NCBI GenBank assembly: GCA_963708095.1
Contig: OY970182.1
Coordinates: 1,736,001 to 1,800,000 of the forward strand
DNA from: JAJZVS01 sp963708095
Lineage (GTDB): Bacteria; Pseudomonadota; Alphaproteobacteria; Acetobacterales; Acetobacteraceae
Direction of reading: 5' to 3'
DNA: 64,000 nucleotides
Numbering within the stretch: position 1 is the stretch's first letter; each line of letters begins with the position of its first letter. Under the pieces are notes generated by a model, which saw only the letters and a list, made by a program, of their open reading frames with translations, was not told the DNA's origin and made no database searches. A program made the translations under genes and the position numbers. This document shows positions 26,032-33,602 of this stretch, one piece after another.

Positions 26032-26802
26032 TCAGCGGAGAATATGCAATTGTTGCTTGATATGTCGGGAAAGCTCCAGCAAATGTCGATAGGATTGGCC
26101 GGCGACCACGGTGTAGCCCATTCCTTGTTCGACCCATGCACAACCATAGAGATTCCCCGTGTCCACCTCCCGGATCGGGGCCGTGGTCCTGGTAGACATG
26201 GGCCGCATGAACAGGACCAGACGCCCGCCATGATCGTCCCCGTACATGAACATGCCTGCGGCTCCGCGCGGCGTTGCGACGAGCCTGCCGCCGAGGAGGT
26301 GATAGCCGACCGCGGAGAGATTCGGAGGAGACACAGGGTGATGCAGCCGGTTGGACAGCCATCGCGACAGGGCGTGGCGCTGTGCGGCCCATAACTCGAC
26401 CGGGCGTACGCTGTCCGGGGCGAAGACGGCGTAGTTCGCGGCGGCCTCCTGCGCAAGCACGTCGAGACCAGGCGGAGATCGTGACCCGAGATACCAGCCG
26501 CCCGCCGCGCCGATACCGAGCGCGAGGACCACCGCGGCGGCAGCGCGCCATGGCCTGCGGCGGACGAGGCGTTCCTCGACCAGCCGACTAACATTCAGCG
26601 ATGGCGGGATCGGCTCGGAGGCCCGTGCCGCGTATGCCGCCCGCAGCCTTTCCCTCTGGGCGCGGTAGGCAGCGATGCGCACCATAACCTCGGGTTGGCC
26701 TTGGAGATATCGTTCCATGGCCGCGCGGCGTTCCGCATTGAGGCGGCCATCCACATAGGCATGCACATCGTCCTCGGTGATCGGATGCCCCGGCTCAGTC
26801 AC
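26032..26802 (-). CDS. Anti-sigma factor, membrane-anchored
   Basis: A 256-residue transmembrane regulator. The N-terminal ~60 residues (ITEDDVHAYVDGRLNAERR) form an anti-sigma domain of the RsiW-like type, but without the HxxxCxxC zinc motif. A membrane helix lies at about 86-106. The periplasmic part has no domain I recognise (GYHLLGGRLVATPRGAAGMFMY is conserved in such proteins). It starts at GTG 26802, which overlaps the sigma-factor stop (GTGA). The pair is therefore translationally coupled, and this protein should sequester the sigma factor at the membrane. Confidence 0.9.
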   Translation of the reverse strand: MTEPGHPITEDDVHAYVDGRLNAERRAAMERYLQGQPEVMVRIAAYRAQRERLRAAYAARASEPIPPSLNVSRLVEERLVRRRPWRAAAAVVLALGIGAAGGWYLGSRSPPGLDVLAQEAAANYAVFAPDSVRPVELWAAQRHALSRWLSNRLHHPVSPPNLSAVGYHLLGGRLVATPRGAAGMFMYGDDHGGRLVLFMRPMSTRTTAPIREVDTGNLYGCAWVEQGMGYTVVAGQSYRHLLELSRHIKQQLHILR

Positions 26803-27314
26803 TTGACCCTCCTGAGGCAGATGCGGTTGTCCCTCTGTTCCGGAGATGCTTGGCGCAGCTTTTCGCGCGCACGGGCGAGGCGGGACATCACCGTGCCGAT
26901 CGGAAGGCCGAGCACGCGCGCCACTTCCGCGTAGGACATGTCCTCGACGCACACGAGCAGCAGGACGCAGCGCTGGTCGTGCGGCAGGCGGTTCACGGCG
27001 CGGACAAGATCGCGCCAGCCCAGGCCATCTTCCTGGCTGGCCGGTTGGCTTACGACATCTTCATTTTCCTCGTTCAACGGTTCACTGACCGGCGACGCTT
27101 TCGCGCGCCGCCACTGCGAGACGAACACGTTGTGCATGATCGTGAAGAGCCAGGGCCGGACGTCGCTGTCCCCGCGATGGGCCTGCAGATTGTCGAGTGC
27201 CCGGAGAAGCGTGTCGTGGACCAGATCGTCCGCGTCCTGCCCCCCCTGCAGCAGAGCAAGTGCGTAGCGGCGGAGCGCGGGAATGCACGCCTCGATATTG
27301 GCGAGGGTTTCCAC
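26799..27314 (-). CDS. ECF-type RNA polymerase sigma factor
   Basis: A 171-residue extracytoplasmic-function sigma factor. Sigma region 2 includes DADDLVHDTLLRAL and RPWLFTIMHNVFVSQWRR (about 27-70). Region 4 includes LPHDQRCVLLLVCVEDMSYAEVARVLGLPIGTVMSRLARAREKL (about 108-152, helix-turn-helix). It starts at GTG 27314, with GAAGGGC upstream. Its cognate anti-sigma follows immediately, and a possible self-regulated promoter lies at 27339-27367. The inducing signal is unknown. Confidence 0.95.
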   Translation of the reverse strand: METLANIEACIPALRRYALALLQGGQDADDLVHDTLLRALDNLQAHRGDSDVRPWLFTIMHNVFVSQWRRAKASPVSEPLNEENEDVVSQPASQEDGLGWRDLVRAVNRLPHDQRCVLLLVCVEDMSYAEVARVLGLPIGTVMSRLARAREKLRQASPEQRDNRICLRRVK

Positions 27315-27338
27315 CGCGAGCCCTTCAGCGAAGCCGTT

Positions 27339-27367
27339 TGTACGTGCGTAGAGCGCCTCCGTTTTCC
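27339..27367 (-). promoter_or_regulatory. Candidate ECF-type autoregulated promoter
   Basis: On the minus strand GGAAAA (27367-27362) and CGTACA (27344-27339) are 17 nt apart, resembling ECF sigma -35/-10 elements (GGAAc and CGTa). Transcription would start about 20 nt before the sigma-factor GTG. Confidence 0.35.
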
Positions 27368-27805
27368 CTCGAGACCCACGCCGGACCCAAATGGCGGCGC
27401 CGCTGGCTCGCCGGCCGATTGCCTCCCAGCCGATGCCGCGGCCGCACGTGGGTATCCGGTAGGGTTGCTTTTGCCACAGCCGTGCTCCGTTTTTCCCGAG
27501 GCGACGACATGGCGCCGTGCCTGCTCAATGGACGAAATAGATGGGCATTTTATTCCTTCCACTGATGCCGGTGCGGGATCGATCGGCGCTTCGGTGTCGC
27601 GCGCCGGCGCGGGATGCGGGCGCAGCGCGACCGGAGGCCCGAACGCGGCCGGGTGCCGCATGGTCAACGCCTGTGGTCCGACCGAGATCACCGTCGCGGC
27701 GACCGTCAGCGATCCGCTCGCCGGCGCCGGGATCCCGCCGATCGGCCGTTCCGGTGGCGCGCCGACGGCAATCTCGGGTTCCTCGGCCGCTCTGATCCGT
27801 GTCGG
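27368..27805. other. Intergenic region, nothing recognised
   Basis: About 440 nt between the sigma-factor promoter and the hairpin after the glycosyltransferase gene. Open frames here have no recognisable protein features. No RNA gene or repeat was seen. Confidence 0.4.
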
Positions 27806-27833
27806 CGGGGAGGCGGCGCAAGCCGCCTCCCCG
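27806..27833 (-). terminator. Strong hairpin downstream of the glycosyltransferase
   Basis: CGGGGAGGCGG and CCGCCTCCCCG form a perfect 11-bp stem around the 6-nt loop CGCAAG, starting about 30 nt after the stop of the minus-strand glycosyltransferase. There is no clear T-run. Confidence 0.55.
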
Positions 27834-27863
27834 CGGCAGGCAACACCCCCCGATCGGTCCCGG

Positions 27864-28595
27864 TCAGCTCCGCCCCGGTCTGCCCCGCCCCCATGCAACG
27901 CGCAGCAAGGTGGCGGCAATCCGCCACCCGGCGCGCAGGCTGCCGGCGAGCGAGCCGGCCACTTTCGACGTGCCGCCCGCCCGGCGGCGATAGGGCAACG
28001 GCACCTCCATAATGCGCAGCCCGGCCCGGGCGGCCTGCATCTGCATCTCCAGGTTCCAGCCGTAGCCCATCTCCTGCAACTGCAGTGCGGCCAGCGCGTC
28101 GCGGCGGATCGCACGGAAGGCGCACATGTCGGAGTACGGGACGCTGTAGAGCAGGCGCATCGCCACCCCGGCGAGTTGGCCGGCGAGCACCTGGTGCCAA
28201 GCCATGGCGCCCGGCTCGCGCCCGCCCCTTGTGCGGGTCGCGAGCACGAAATCCTGCGCACCGGCCACGATCGGCCCCACCAGACGGGCGATGAGATCGG
28301 CCCGGTCGGCGCCGTCGCCGTCCAGGAACACCAGGATCGTGCTGGCCGGATCGGCCGCCGCGGCGCCGGCGGCGCAAGCCCGGCCGTAGCCGCGCCCGGC
28401 GGCCAGCACCAGCGCGCCGGCCGCCGCCGCACACGCCGCCGTGGCGTCGGTGCTGCCGCCGTCGGCCACGATCACCTCCCGCGCGAGCGGGCGCGGCACG
28501 GCGGCGATCACGGCGGCGATCGTTGCTGCTTCGTTCAGCGTGGGGATCACGACCGAGACGATGCCGGCACCGGCGGCGGGATCGGCTTCCGGCAC
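27864..28595 (-). CDS. Family 2 glycosyltransferase
   Basis: A 243-residue GT-A-fold transferase using a nucleotide-sugar donor. It opens VSVVIPTLNEAATI, has EVIVADGGSTD, and the metal-binding DGDGAD motif (LVFLDGDGADRADL). PYSDMCAFRAIRRDAL and MGYGWNLEMQMQA follow the dolichyl-phosphate-mannose-synthase-like pattern. A membrane anchor is not evident. GTG 28595 was chosen as start. It is divergent from the phosphorylase gene with under 40 nt between them, so the two promoters overlap. It probably belongs to the sugar-transfer cluster on the other strand. Confidence 0.85.
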   Translation of the reverse strand: MPEADPAAGAGIVSVVIPTLNEAATIAAVIAAVPRPLAREVIVADGGSTDATAACAAAAGALVLAAGRGYGRACAAGAAAADPASTILVFLDGDGADRADLIARLVGPIVAGAQDFVLATRTRGGREPGAMAWHQVLAGQLAGVAMRLLYSVPYSDMCAFRAIRRDALAALQLQEMGYGWNLEMQMQAARAGLRIMEVPLPYRRRAGGTSKVAGSLAGSLRAGWRIAATLLRVAWGRGRPGRS

Positions 28596-28631
28596 TGTCC
28601 CAAGCGCGCGCGGCCTGTCAGGATGACCGCC

Positions 28632-29468
28632 ATGACCGACCGCACCCGCCCCCCGCCCATCCTCAGCGCCAAGCATCCCGCCGCTCCCTCCGTCTTCCGC
28701 CCCGAGAACCTGCTGCGGGAGGCACGCCGCCAGAAGGGCCTCCCTGCCATCACCGTCCCCGAGATCTGCCTTCTGGACCCGGACGGCGATCTCGAGACCG
28801 AGCTTCGCCGCACCGGCCGGGCCACCCCGGACCCCAGCTGGCCCTGCTATCACACCACGCTCAGCCGCTTCTCCCTAGGCTCGGAGCAGTTCGGGCTGAT
28901 CCCCCGCGCCGTCGGCGCGCCGTTTGCGGTGCTCGAAGCCGAGCAATTGTTCGCCGCCGGCTGCCGCCTGCTGCTCAGCGTCACCTCCGCCGGCCAGATC
29001 GCGGATCTCGGCCCCACGCCCTATTTCATCCTGATCGACCGCGCGCTGCGCGACGAGGGAACCAGCTACCACTACCTCCCGCCCGCCCCGTTCGCCGCCG
29101 CCAACCCGGCACTGGCGGACGTCGTCCAGGCCGCGCTTCGCCCGCTGCCGTTCCCGGTCCATCGCGGCGCCAGCTGGACCACCGACGCCCCGTTCCGCGA
29201 AACCGAGGCCGCTATCGCCGCCGCCGCCGCTTCCGGCGCGCTGGCAGTGGAGATGGAAGCCGCCGCACTCTACGCCTTCGCCCAGGCGACCGGCGCCCAG
29301 GCGACCGGCGCCCAGGCGGCGGGGCGCGATGTGCTATGCTTTGCGCACGTCACGAACCAGATGGCCCGCACCGCCGGCGATTTCGAGAAAGGCGAGGCCA
29401 ACGGCACCACTGACCTTCTCCACCTGCTCGCCGCCACAGCCAAAGCGTGGCGGGTGCACGCGCAATAG
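28632..29468 (+). CDS. Nucleoside phosphorylase family protein
   Basis: A 278-residue uridine/purine-nucleoside phosphorylase superfamily protein that would cleave a nucleoside to base plus sugar phosphate. LLLSVTSAGQIAD and RGASWTTDAPFRETE match the phosphate- and base-site segments; ALAVEMEAAALYAFA contains the conserved ME motif that binds ribose. An in-frame 15-nt tandem repeat near 29280-29320 gives QATGAQATGAQAAG in a surface loop. ATG 28632 has AGGA 7 nt upstream; ATG 28623 is an alternative. It is the first gene of a plus-strand run to 33439. Confidence 0.85.
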   Translation: MTDRTRPPPILSAKHPAAPSVFRPENLLREARRQKGLPAITVPEICLLDPDGDLETELRRTGRATPDPSWPCYHTTLSRFSLGSEQFGLIPRAVGAPFAVLEAEQLFAAGCRLLLSVTSAGQIADLGPTPYFILIDRALRDEGTSYHYLPPAPFAAANPALADVVQAALRPLPFPVHRGASWTTDAPFRETEAAIAAAAASGALAVEMEAAALYAFAQATGAQATGAQAAGRDVLCFAHVTNQMARTAGDFEKGEANGTTDLLHLLAATAKAWRVHAQ

Positions 29469-29475
29469 GCCCGCC

Positions 29476-30072
29476 ATGAGACCGAATCCGGTTGACGACG
29501 CGATCGCCTTCCTGACGAAACCCGCCTGGACCACGCCCATGTTCTGGCTGTTGCTGCTCGGCAGCATCGCCATCGCGCTGCGCGCTTGGCGCCATGTGCC
29601 GACCCATCACGGCGCGCGCGAACCGGCGATCTGGCTGCTGCGCTTGCTGGTGGGAATCATGTGGTGGCAGCAATCCCTGTGGAAGATTCCGCCCGACGAG
29701 GGCGGGCTGATCTACTGGATGAAGCAGGAGGTCGCGCACGCCGCGGTGGGCCTGCAAGCGGCCTTCGTCGCCGGCGTGGTGCTGCCGCACATCGCCGTCT
29801 TCGGGCCGGCGGTGTATGCGATCGAGACCGGGATCGGCGTCTCCCTCATGCTTGGCCTGTGCACGCGGGGCTTCGCCCTGCTCGGCCTCGCGATGGCGGT
29901 CAACCTCTGGCTCGGCCTCTACTCGGCGCCGGGGGAATGGCCCTGGACGTATATGTTCCTGGTCATTCTGATGGCGCTGTTCGTGGTCGATCCGCCCGGC
30001 CGCAGCCTTGGCATCGACGCCGTGCTGCGCCGGCGGCTGCGCGGCGGGCGGGCGCTCGCGCTGATCACATGA
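29476..30072 (+). CDS. DoxX-like membrane protein
   Basis: A 198-residue integral membrane protein with at least four hydrophobic segments: about 23-38, 57-72, 90-130 and 150-175. The pattern LLRLLVGIMWWQQSLWKIPPD and an IETGIGVSLMLGLCTRGFAL helix fits the DoxX/DoxD-like family, whose members are quinone-linked or of unknown role. It begins at ATG 29476, 7 nt after the phosphorylase stop, so it is cotranscribed. Its function within the cluster is unknown. Confidence 0.75.
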   Translation: MRPNPVDDAIAFLTKPAWTTPMFWLLLLGSIAIALRAWRHVPTHHGAREPAIWLLRLLVGIMWWQQSLWKIPPDEGGLIYWMKQEVAHAAVGLQAAFVAGVVLPHIAVFGPAVYAIETGIGVSLMLGLCTRGFALLGLAMAVNLWLGLYSAPGEWPWTYMFLVILMALFVVDPPGRSLGIDAVLRRRLRGGRALALIT

Positions 30073-30137
30073 CGGCGGCCTGAGGTGCGCCCCTGGCCTC
30101 ACCGCGCTCCCGCGCGACACCGCCGGCCGCCGGCCGC

Positions 30138-30899
30138 ATGACCCCACCGTCCGGGTCCTGCGCGGTGGCGGTGATGGCCAAGGCGCCGCGCCCCGGCCAT
30201 GTGAAGACGAGGCTCGTGCCGCCGCTGTCGGCCGCGGAGGCGACCGCGCTCAACGCCGCCTTCCTGCGCGACGTGACCGCCACCATCGCCGCGGTCGGGC
30301 GGCACCTCCCGGTCGCGGGGTTCGTGGCTTACGCCCCGGCCGGGGGCGAAGCCCTGTTCGATGGGCTGCTGGCGCCGGGAACGGCGTGCGTGCTGGCGGA
30401 CGGGTCGATCCCCCTACCGGCCGGCGTCGCCGGCATCGGCCGGTCGCTGCTGCACGCCACGCGCAGCCTGCTGGCCCGCGGATTCGACGCCGTCTGCCTC
30501 GTGAACTCCGACAGCCCGACCCTGCCCGCCGCAATCCTGGCCGAGGCGGTGGCGGCGCTCGCCGACGGGCGACGGGTGGTGCTGGGGCCGGCGGAGGACG
30601 GCGGTTACTACCTGATCGGCATCCCGGCCGCGTGCGCCGTGGAGGCGGAAGCGCTGTTCCGCGACATTCCCTGGAGCACGGCGGCGGTCACCGCCGCCAC
30701 CCTGGCCCGCGCGGCCGCGGCGCAGCTTGCGGTGGCGTGCCTCCCGCCCTGGTACGACGTCGACGACCCGCCGTCCTTGCGCCGCCTGGTCGCGGCGCTC
30801 GAGGCGGGCGACGATCCCGCCGCCGGCCCGGCGCCCGCCACCGCGACGTGCCTCGCGCGGCTCGGCCTGGCCCGGCGCCTGGCCGGGTCGGATACGTGA
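30138..30899 (+). CDS. TIGR04282-type glycosyltransferase (DUF2064, rSAM-associated transferase 1)
   Basis: A 253-residue GT-A/CofC-like nucleotidyl- or glycosyl-transferase. The hallmark is AVMAKAPRPGHVKTRLVPPLS at the N-terminus, then CLVNSDSPTLPAAIL and LGPAEDGGYYLIG. The family is annotated as rSAM/selenodomain-associated transferase 1 and later as an arsenosugar biosynthesis glycosyltransferase. A radical SAM gene is two genes downstream, which fits the association. No ArsM-like methyltransferase is in the window, so an arsenic link is unproven. Confidence 0.9.
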   Translation: MTPPSGSCAVAVMAKAPRPGHVKTRLVPPLSAAEATALNAAFLRDVTATIAAVGRHLPVAGFVAYAPAGGEALFDGLLAPGTACVLADGSIPLPAGVAGIGRSLLHATRSLLARGFDAVCLVNSDSPTLPAAILAEAVAALADGRRVVLGPAEDGGYYLIGIPAACAVEAEALFRDIPWSTAAVTAATLARAAAAQLAVACLPPWYDVDDPPSLRRLVAALEAGDDPAAGPAPATATCLARLGLARRLAGSDT

Positions 30900-30989
30900 C
30901 GACCGACGCATGACGGCCGGCCGCAACATGGCTGAGTGTGGGACGACCGGAGGCATGACGACGGCCGGGCGCCTCGCCGGGCCGGGCGC

Positions 30990-32360
30990 GTGACGACGGG
31001 GCGCGTGACGACGGGGCGCATCACGGCTGGATGTGGGACGCAGGATGACACGCGCGCGGCGCTGGTTCGGCTCGTCGCGCTCGGGGTCGGGCTGGTTGGG
31101 CTGACGGCGCTGGGGCTGGCGCTGGTCGCCGGGCAGTCGACGAGCAATCCGGGCCCGGGGCGGACCCTGGACGTGGTGCTGGTGCAGTGCGCGGCCGGGA
31201 TGCTCTACCTGGCCGCGGCAGCGCTGGTGCTGCGCCGGTCGCTGCCGGGGCGAGCGGCCTGGGTGGTGCTCGGCTGCGCGCTGGCGATGCGGGCGCTTCT
31301 GCTGCCGATCGCCCCGCCGCTGTCCTCGGACCTCTATCGCTACGTCTGGGACGGGCGGGTGCAGGCTGCCGGGATCAACCCGTACCGCTTCGTCCCGGCC
31401 GACCCGCACCTTGCGCGCCTCCGCGATCGGCGCGTGTTTCCCCACGTCAACCGGGCGCGCACCGCGCGGACGATCTATCCGCCGACCGCCGAGCTCGTGT
31501 TTCGCCTGGCCGCCCGGCTTGCCCCCGGCGTGGCCGGGATGAAGATCGTCATGCTGGGGTGCGATCTGGTCACGATCGCCGGTTTGCTGCGGCTGCTGCG
31601 CCTCGCCGGGCGGCCGGCGGGGCAGGTGCTGCTCTACGCCTGGGCGCCGATGCCGGTGTGGGAATTCGCCGGCAACGGTCATGTCGATGCGCTGGCGGCA
31701 GCGCTGGTGGTGCTCGCCCTGCTTGCCGGCGCGTGGGCGCGGCAGGGGACGGCGGGAGCGCTGCTGGCCGCCGCCGCCCTGGTGAAGTTCCTGCCCGCTG
31801 CGGTGGCCCCGGCGTTCTGGCGGCGGTGGGACTTCCGGCTGGTCGGGGCCTTCGCGCTCGCCGCGGGGCTGCTCTATGCACCCTATCTCGGCCTGGGCGC
31901 GCGGGTGCTCGGCTTCCTGCCCGGGTATGCGGCGCAGGAAGGGATGCTGTCCGGGCGGGGTGTGTTCCTGCTCGACCTGCTGCGCCTGCTGGCGCCGCTG
32001 CCCGCCTGGCTGGGACCGGCCTATGTGGCGGCGCTGGCCGCGGTGCTGGTGGCCCTGGCGCTGCGCTGTGGCTTCGGCGCACCGCTACCGGCGGCGCCCG
32101 GGGAGAGGGTGCGGGTGCTGGCACGGCAGGGAGCGGTGCTGGGGGCGGTGGTGCTCGTCGGCGTCTCCCCGCACTACCCTTGGTATTTCGGCTGGCTGGT
32201 GCCGCTGGTTTGCCTCGCGCCCGCGCCGGCGCTGCTCTACCTTGTGGCGGCCAGCGTGCTGCTCACACTCGACCCCGTGCACCACCTCGGCATCGCTGCC
32301 CTGGTCTATGTGCCGCCGGCCGCGCTGGCGCTGCGCCAATGGGGGGGCCGGCGCCTGTGA
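30990..32360 (+). CDS. GT87/DUF2029-type membrane glycosyltransferase
   Basis: A polytopic glycosyltransferase of about 456 residues, resembling polyprenyl-phosphate-dependent mannosyltransferases (GT-C fold). About ten hydrophobic helices are visible. The loop LSSDLYRYVWDGRVQAAGINPYRF contains the conserved acidic catalytic region, and TIYPPTAELVF and WEFAGNGHVDALA are typical. It should transfer a lipid-linked sugar on the periplasmic side. The start is uncertain: GTG 30990 and GTG 31005 lie in a 15-nt tandem repeat (GTGACGACGGGGCGC), so one copy may be untranslated. It is followed 38 nt later by the radical SAM gene. Confidence 0.85.
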   Translation: MTTGRVTTGRITAGCGTQDDTRAALVRLVALGVGLVGLTALGLALVAGQSTSNPGPGRTLDVVLVQCAAGMLYLAAAALVLRRSLPGRAAWVVLGCALAMRALLLPIAPPLSSDLYRYVWDGRVQAAGINPYRFVPADPHLARLRDRRVFPHVNRARTARTIYPPTAELVFRLAARLAPGVAGMKIVMLGCDLVTIAGLLRLLRLAGRPAGQVLLYAWAPMPVWEFAGNGHVDALAAALVVLALLAGAWARQGTAGALLAAAALVKFLPAAVAPAFWRRWDFRLVGAFALAAGLLYAPYLGLGARVLGFLPGYAAQEGMLSGRGVFLLDLLRLLAPLPAWLGPAYVAALAAVLVALALRCGFGAPLPAAPGERVRVLARQGAVLGAVVLVGVSPHYPWYFGWLVPLVCLAPAPALLYLVAASVLLTLDPVHHLGIAALVYVPPAALALRQWGGRRL

Positions 32361-32398
32361 GGGAACCGGCGGTGCCGGCTGGCCGCAAGGAGACGCTG

Positions 32399-33439
32399 AT
32401 GAGCCTGTCCGACCCGCGCCGCTACTTCGAAACCGTCGTCGACCGCGCACCGCAGGCCGCGGCGATGCCGGTCTGCCTCTATCTGGAGGTCACCAACCGC
32501 TGCAACCTGCTGTGCGAGACCTGCCCGCGCACCTTCGAGGCGCTGGAACCCCCGGCCGACATGGACTGGGCGCTGTTCACCCGCATCGTCGACCAGGTGC
32601 CGGGCCTCGCGCGGGCCGTGCTGCACGGGGTGGGCGAGCCGATGCTGGTGCGCGCCCTGCCGCGCATGGTGCGCTACCTGAAGGATCGCGGCACCTACGT
32701 GCTGTTCAACACCAACGGCACCCTGCTGTCGCCGCGGCGGGCGCAGGCGTTGATCGAGACCGGGCTCGACGAACTGCGGGTCTCGCTCGACGCGGCCTCG
32801 CCGGAGGCGTTTCTGCGGGTGCGCGGCAAGCCCCTGTTCGGCCGCATCCTGGCCAATCTGCGCGCCTTTACCGCCTTGCAGCGGGAGATCGGGGCGGACC
32901 GCCCGCGCGTGTCGCTGTGGCTGACCGGGCTGCGCGAGACAGTGGCGGAACTGCCGGCATTCGTCCGCCTGGCCGCCGAGCTCGGCGTACGGGAGGTCTA
33001 TCTGCAACGCCTGGTCTACGACGAGTCCGGTCGCGGCCTCGCACGCCCGGACCAGGCGCTGTTCGCGCGCGTCGCGGCGGCGGAGGAGGACGTGATCGCG
33101 GAGGCCACGGAACTGGGCGTGGCGCTGGGGGTGCGGCTCGATGCTTCCGGAGCGACCGAGCCGGGGCTGTCACTGCAGGCCGGCGCGGATCCGCAGCCGT
33201 GGTCGGGCTGCCGCCGGCCGTGGTCGCTGATGTATTTCACGGCGCACGGGCGGGCGCTGCCGTGCTGCATCGCGCCTTTCTCGGCGCGGGGGTATGCGAG
33301 CTACACGCTGGGGGATGCAACGCAGGAGTCCCTGCGTGAGATCTGGAATGGGGCCGCGTATCAGGGCTTCCGGGAAGGGCTGCTGGGGGAGGTGCCACCG
33401 GCGCCCTGCGCAGGGTGCGGAGTGCGCTGGAGCTTGTGA
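32399..33439 (+). CDS. Radical SAM protein with SPASM-like C-terminal domain
   Basis: A 346-residue radical S-adenosylmethionine enzyme. The [4Fe-4S] motif CxxxCxxC is in TNRCNLLCETCPR near residue 36, GVGEPML is the GGE-like SAM motif, and DELRVSLDAASPEAFLRVRG follows. The C-terminal region has CRRPW, ALPCCIAPF, and CAGCGVRW, a Cys set expected to bind a second cluster in SPASM proteins. These enzymes often modify peptides or small molecules. AAGGAGA lies just upstream of the ATG at 32399. It is the last gene of the cluster, followed by a terminator hairpin. Confidence 0.9.
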   Translation: MSLSDPRRYFETVVDRAPQAAAMPVCLYLEVTNRCNLLCETCPRTFEALEPPADMDWALFTRIVDQVPGLARAVLHGVGEPMLVRALPRMVRYLKDRGTYVLFNTNGTLLSPRRAQALIETGLDELRVSLDAASPEAFLRVRGKPLFGRILANLRAFTALQREIGADRPRVSLWLTGLRETVAELPAFVRLAAELGVREVYLQRLVYDESGRGLARPDQALFARVAAAEEDVIAEATELGVALGVRLDASGATEPGLSLQAGADPQPWSGCRRPWSLMYFTAHGRALPCCIAPFSARGYASYTLGDATQESLREIWNGAAYQGFREGLLGEVPPAPCAGCGVRWSL

Positions 33440-33469
33440 TACCGGCGGCCTCTTCGGCCGGCCGGTATC
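33438..33469. terminator. Bidirectional terminator hairpin
   Basis: GATACCGGCGGCC, loop TCTTC, then GGCCGGCCGGTATC form a stem of about 13 bp with one bulge, directly after the radical SAM stop. It lies between convergent transcripts. Confidence 0.65.
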
Positions 33470-33510
33470 CCGCATGGGGTTGGCGGGGCGGCCATGCGCA
33501 AAATCAAGGA

Positions 33511-33565
33511 CATACCAGCGGCCAGGTGGACGCCGGACGAGTCATCGGCCGGGGCCGCTGGTATG
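33511..33565. repeat. 13-bp inverted repeat in a convergent intergenic region
   Basis: CATACCAGCGGCC (33511-33523) and GGCCGCTGGTATG (33553-33565) are perfect complements around a 29-nt loop, just before the end of the efflux gene. It may terminate the RND transcript. Confidence 0.6.
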
Positions 33566-33602
33566 AGGCGGGTGACGCGGTCTGTGCGACCATGGCTCTT
33601 CC

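Noticed and set aside
31187..33439. Continuous plus-strand frame joining GT87 and the radical SAM protein
   Set aside because: The first half is out of frame with the real GT87 gene; only the part from 32399 is the radical SAM protein. No fusion exists.
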